Shown here piece after piece: positions 60,739-64,000 of a stretch of DNA of 64,000 nt. The translations under genes were made by a program, and so were the position numbers. The stretch lies in assembly GCA_001655195.1 (NCBI GenBank), contig LPNY01000139.1, forward strand, positions 31,424 to 95,423, written 5' to 3'. The DNA is from Arcobacter sp. EP1 (GTDB taxonomy: Bacteria; Campylobacterota; Campylobacteria; Campylobacterales; Arcobacteraceae). Positions within the stretch are counted from its first letter, which is position 1; the number at the start of each line of letters is the position of its first letter. The notes under the pieces were generated by a model. It worked only from the letters and a program-made list of their open reading frames with translations. It did not search any database and had not been told where the DNA came from.

Positions 60739-62532
60739 ATGAAAATATTTAATACCCCTTTAACTAAACGATATATCCCTGCAGTATCTTTAATTGCACT
60801 ATTTATTATAATTACCAATATACTCAATACCAATTCTATTAGTTCAAATAAAGAGTATGGAAAAATCATTAATATCAGTGGTAAACAACGAATGTTATCT
60901 CAAAAACTGGTGATTTTGGGAATGAATTATCTTGCCCATAAAAATAGTCACTCTCAAAAAGAGTTAGAAGATGCAATTACTGAAATTAGTAATAGTCACG
61001 ACTATCTTTTAACAAAAAGTTTTACCCAAGAATTAACGGATATTTATTACATAGAGAAACTTGATAGTGAGTTGAAGTACTATATTAGTAATTTTGAACG
61101 ACTACTCGTAACCCATGATGAAGCATATTTGCATAATGCTAGATTATCCTCTAATATGATACTTGCAAAACTTGATCGCGCTGTAAAAGCTTATGAACGA
61201 CACGCAAATCAGCAGCTTGAAACAGTACTAAGTTATGAATTTTATTTAATGGTACTAACTCTGTTTGTTTTGTTATTAGAAGTGTTATTTATTTTTAAGC
61301 CAGCTGCAAAGAAAATAGAGGCGGACAATATTGAAATAACCAATCAAAAAGAGTATGTAGAAGCAGTTATTGAATCAAATAACAATGCTATTATTGCTAT
61401 TGACGGAACTTCTAAAATTACAACCTATAATAAAAAAGCACAAGAGATGTTTGGTTGGACAAAAGAGGAGATGCTTGGAACAAGAAAGCTTTCTCTTATT
61501 ATCCCAAATAAGTATAAAACAGCACATGATAAAGCATCAAATACTTATTTACATAGTGGAGTTTCTTGTGGTATTTTAGGGGGAGCACATGAGTTAGAGG
61601 CCCAAAGAAAAGATGGTACAGTTTTTCCCATTGAGATATCTTTTGGGTCTAAGTATAAAGCTGAAAACTCTATTGTTATTGCCAATATCTCTGATATAAC
61701 GTTAAAAAAAGAGAATGAGAATAATTTAAAACTACTCAATGAATCTTTAGAACAAAAAGTGAAAGATCGAACAAAAGAGTTAGAATTTTTAAATACAAAC
61801 TTAGAAAATATTGTACAAGAGAAAACAGACCAAAATACCAAACAGTTAGAAATCCTACAGCAACAAAGTAAAATGGCACAGATGGGTGAAATGATTGGTG
61901 CAATTGCTCATCAATGGCGACAACCTTTAAATGAATTAGGCATTAATATTCAAAAGTTGAAATATAACTATAAAGCAAACGAGATTGATGAGAATTTTAT
62001 AAAAGCATTTATTGATAAAAATAAAAAAACGATACAGTTTATGAGTAATACCATTGATAATTTTAGGAACTTTTTCCGTGTGGATAAATCAAAAGAGAAC
62101 TTTAGCGTAAAGAAAGCCATAGAAGATACTGTATCTATGCAATCATCACAATTAAATAGTCATGATATTGCTTTAAGTATTCACGGTGATGACTTCATTG
62201 TAGAAGGCTTTCACAGTGAATTTCAACAAGTTATTTTAAACATAATTAATAACGCTAAAGATGTACTAATTTACAATAAAATAGATACACCTAAAATTGA
62301 AATAGTTCTAGAGAATGAATCTTTAAGGATAGGTGATAATGGTGGAGGAATACCACAAGATATCATCAATAGAGTCTTTGAACCTTACTATACGACAAAA
62401 GAACAAGGTAAGGGTACAGGCATAGGTTTATATATGTCAAAAATGATTATTGAAGATAACATGAAGGGTAAACTTTTTGTTGAGAATAAAAATGGGGGAG
62501 CATCGTTCTTAATACGTTTAAGTCAAAAGTGA
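60739..62532 (+). CDS. PilJ-like/PAS sensor histidine kinase
   Basis: The 597-residue kinase has an N-terminal membrane helix (about 14-32), a periplasmic domain of the type IV pili methyl-accepting (PilJ-like) class with ISGKQRMLSQKL, and a second helix (about 168-190). Next come a PAS domain (about 215-330, with TTYNKKAQEMFGWTKEEM), a coiled coil, and a kinase core with His391 in AIAHQWRQPLNE, NIINNAKDVL and the GTGIGLYM box. The ATG at 60739 is preferred over the GTG at 60724. The receiver-kinase hybrid follows 39 bp later, so they may work in one relay. Confidence 0.9.
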   Translation: MKIFNTPLTKRYIPAVSLIALFIIITNILNTNSISSNKEYGKIINISGKQRMLSQKLVILGMNYLAHKNSHSQKELEDAITEISNSHDYLLTKSFTQELTDIYYIEKLDSELKYYISNFERLLVTHDEAYLHNARLSSNMILAKLDRAVKAYERHANQQLETVLSYEFYLMVLTLFVLLLEVLFIFKPAAKKIEADNIEITNQKEYVEAVIESNNNAIIAIDGTSKITTYNKKAQEMFGWTKEEMLGTRKLSLIIPNKYKTAHDKASNTYLHSGVSCGILGGAHELEAQRKDGTVFPIEISFGSKYKAENSIVIANISDITLKKENENNLKLLNESLEQKVKDRTKELEFLNTNLENIVQEKTDQNTKQLEILQQQSKMAQMGEMIGAIAHQWRQPLNELGINIQKLKYNYKANEIDENFIKAFIDKNKKTIQFMSNTIDNFRNFFRVDKSKENFSVKKAIEDTVSMQSSQLNSHDIALSIHGDDFIVEGFHSEFQQVILNIINNAKDVLIYNKIDTPKIEIVLENESLRIGDNGGGIPQDIINRVFEPYYTTKEQGKGTGIGLYMSKMIIEDNMKGKLFVENKNGGASFLIRLSQK

Positions 62533-62571
62533 AAGTTCGATACAGGATAAAAGTAGAAACGGGAGAGAAAT

Positions 62572-63714
62572 ATGCATAATGATATAACAATATTGTATGT
62601 AGAAGATGAAGTGGGAATTAGAGAGAGTTTAAGTGGCTTTTTGGATTTTATGTGTAATAAACTCTATATAGCAACAGATGGAGTACATGGTTTAGAGCTC
62701 TATAAAGAACACACTCCTGATATTGTTATTTCAGATATAAAAATGCCAAAGATGAACGGTATTGAGATGGCAAAATCCATGAAAGCCATAAATCCTAAAC
62801 AACATATTATTTTTACAACAGCCCACAGTGAAAGTAGTTATTTCATTGATACCATAGAAATGCATGTGGATGGTTATATTTTAAAACCTGTTGATTTAGA
62901 GAAATTAGAAGATAAAATAGAGAATATCATTGAGTATATACGACTTAAAAGAGATTATAAAAAACAGCAAGCTATGTTAGTACAATCTGAAAAGATGGCC
63001 TCTTTAGGGGAAATGTTTAGTAATATTGCCCACCAATGGAGACAACCATTATCGGCTATTTCCACTTGTGCTTCTGGTATTCAGTTACAAAAGGATGCAG
63101 GCAGTTTAAGTGACGAATACATTGATGCAACCTGTGAAACAATAACACAAAAAGCCCAATATCTATCAGGAATAATTGATGAGTTTAATGATTTCGTTCA
63201 TGATAAGTCAATTAAAAAAGAGTCTAATATAAAAGAGATCATTAAAAGTGCTTTGCTGTTTTGCGAATTGAATAACCAAAACAATAATATAAAAATAGTC
63301 GATAGTTTAGATGAGAATATAAGGCTTCAAACCTATCCTAATAAATTAAAACATGCGCTTATTAATATTTTGGATAATGCAAAAGATGCTTTATGTCAAA
63401 AAGGAGATGTTCTTGATACTATTATTGAAAACAGATATATTTTTCTAACTCTAAAAAAAGAAGAAAATGAGATAGTTATTGTAGTAAAAGATAATGCTGG
63501 TGGAATACATGAAGATATTATAACAAAAGTCTTTGAACCTTATTTCACAACAAAACATCAATATATTGGTACAGGACTTGGATTGTATATGACTTATAAT
63601 ATGGTCAAGGAGAATTTAAACGGTAAGATTCAAGTGACTAATACCCAGTTTGAATATAAGGATAAAACTTATTGTGGAGCAGAGTTTAAAATTACTCTTC
63701 CTCCTTTAAGCTAA
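62572..63714 (+). CDS. Hybrid response regulator-histidine kinase
   Basis: The 380-residue protein starts with a receiver domain (VEDEVGIRESL, phospho-acceptor Asp55 in IVISDIKMP, Lys in ILKPVD) followed by a kinase core with His154 in NIAHQWRQPLSA, NILDNAKDAL and the ATP lid region GTGLGLYMTYNMV. No membrane segment is present, so it is cytoplasmic and probably receives phosphate from the upstream PilJ-like kinase. It is convergent with the small RNA at the end of the window. Confidence 0.9.
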   Translation: MHNDITILYVEDEVGIRESLSGFLDFMCNKLYIATDGVHGLELYKEHTPDIVISDIKMPKMNGIEMAKSMKAINPKQHIIFTTAHSESSYFIDTIEMHVDGYILKPVDLEKLEDKIENIIEYIRLKRDYKKQQAMLVQSEKMASLGEMFSNIAHQWRQPLSAISTCASGIQLQKDAGSLSDEYIDATCETITQKAQYLSGIIDEFNDFVHDKSIKKESNIKEIIKSALLFCELNNQNNNIKIVDSLDENIRLQTYPNKLKHALINILDNAKDALCQKGDVLDTIIENRYIFLTLKKEENEIVIVVKDNAGGIHEDIITKVFEPYFTTKHQYIGTGLGLYMTYNMVKENLNGKIQVTNTQFEYKDKTYCGAEFKITLPPLS

Positions 63715-63718
63715 CCAT

Positions 63719-63747
63719 AAAAAAAGGCCCTTCAATGAAGGACCTTT
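63719..63747 (-). terminator. Rho-independent terminator at the 3' end of the small RNA
   Basis: On the minus strand AAAGGTCCTTC (63747-63737) pairs with GAAGGGCCTTT (63733-63723), containing one G-T wobble, and continues as a T7 run ending at 63719. On the plus strand the wobble becomes an A-C mismatch and no T-run follows, so it works for the minus strand. Confidence 0.85.
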
Positions 63748-63843
63748 GACTATCTTTAAAGTTAGAAAATCTTTCTCTAACTTAGCCACTTACTAGGTAG
63801 CTTTTTTATTTTCAATGTTTAACAATATCAAGAGATAATTGTT

Positions 63844-63867
63844 CTACCAATGTAGAATTCCTGTCAT
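63844..63867 (-). CDS. Seven-codon ORF inside the small RNA (MTGILHW)
   Basis: ATG at 63867 is preceded by GGAGG (63877-63873) with five bases of spacing and ends at TAG (63846-63844). Its stop codon lies in the TTCTAC/GTAGAA hairpin. Translation is plausible because of the strong ribosome-binding site, but the peptide may be incidental. Confidence 0.4.
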   Translation of the reverse strand: MTGILHW

Positions 63868-64000
63868 TGAGACCTCCGTATTGTTTGGATTATAAAATTA
63901 TACCATGGAATACGATTAAAATAAAATTAAAAGAGTTCACTATAAATAAAAAACTCTTTAAAACTACGATTTTATCGATATTGTAACAAATATTCATATT

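Larger units (their letters stand above)
63719..63890 (-). ncRNA. Probable small structured RNA (minus strand)
   Basis: Read on the minus strand, a TATAAT box (63902-63897, with a second at 63894-63889) is followed by a series of short hairpins. These are TTCTAC-loop-GTAGAA (63857-63842), AACAAT/ATTGTT, AGCTAC-loop-GTGGCT near 63801-63783, and AAGTTAG/CTAACTT. A terminator with T7 closes the series. G-T wobbles occur where the plus strand would have A-C mismatches, which points to a minus-strand RNA. A 7-codon ORF with a perfect GGAGG lies near its 5' end. No known RNA family was recognised. Confidence 0.6.

Noticed and set aside
63719-63890. 6S RNA, tmRNA, SRP RNA or RNase P RNA
   Set aside because: The hairpins are local and consecutive rather than the long 5'-3' pairing of 6S RNA, and the SRP and tmRNA signature sequences are absent. 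A remote 6S relation cannot be excluded without a covariance search.

Overview
The window is AT-rich chromosomal DNA from a member of the Campylobacterota, most likely an Arcobacter-like (Arcobacteraceae) genome. The evidence is the set of genes typical of that group: a DUF2018 protein, an ArsS-type sensor kinase, a MagIII-type 3-methyladenine glycosylase, the cell-shape pair M23 peptidase/CcmA bactofilin, and several sensor kinases with an IAHQWRQPL histidine box. No rRNA, tRNA, insertion sequence or CRISPR array was seen.

Layout. 1-7.3 kb: 3' end of fructose-bisphosphate aldolase, an exbB/exbD pair on the minus strand, a PLP-dependent desulfhydrase/deaminase-like enzyme, a very large periplasmic-binding sensor kinase and a PAS-GGDEF diguanylate cyclase. 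7.3-20.5 kb: a dense plus-strand housekeeping run (aroK, hisD, DUF2018, long-chain prenyl diphosphate synthase, hemA, proS, mscS, tRNA nucleotidyltransferase-like protein, a secreted nucleosidase), then lnt on the minus strand and yajC-secD-secF. 20.5-22.1 kb: an accessory island with an orphan one-helix membrane protein and a structured repeat. 22.1-36.4 kb: small membrane proteins, leuS, lptE, folC, the peptidase-bactofilin pair, a cation/proton antiporter, an OlsF-like acyltransferase fusion and mfd. 36.4-39.4 kb: a second accessory island with a STAND (NB-ARC-like) NTPase-TPR system. 39.4-53.4 kb: pheA, thioredoxin-like and sulfide dehydrogenase-like redox proteins, a Spy/response regulator/ArsS kinase operon, a BaiN-like flavoprotein, a metallophosphoesterase, magIII, a ParA-like ATPase with a small membrane partner, ubiE and xseA. 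53.5-63.7 kb: cheW with two response regulators, a cyclophilin, a 2Fe-2S protein, panD, ybaB, ispA, groES-groEL under a perfect CIRCE element, and two more sensor kinases. The window ends with a probable minus-strand small RNA.

The most interesting locus is the STAND system at 36440-38844 (minus strand). Its N-terminal domain and its NTPase-TPR body lie in two overlapping frames. The body has no usable start codon, and the frames are joined at a dnaX-like slippery heptamer A AAA AAG. A stop codon follows two codons later, and a perfect 9-bp stem begins 6 nt downstream. This is strong sequence evidence for programmed -1 frameshifting that makes an approximately 801-residue immune-receptor-like protein plus a 130-residue N-terminal product.

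This gene and the orphan membrane protein at 20760 share a near-identical 19-bp motif at nearly the same distance (44-47 bp) upstream of their start codons. Related structured repeats lie next to both islands. Together these suggest two accessory, possibly defence-related, cassettes under a common regulator. Other notable signals are a three-copy family of covarying nested hairpins downstream of plus-strand genes, a folC gene without an ATG/GTG/TTG start, and candidate leaderless genes.
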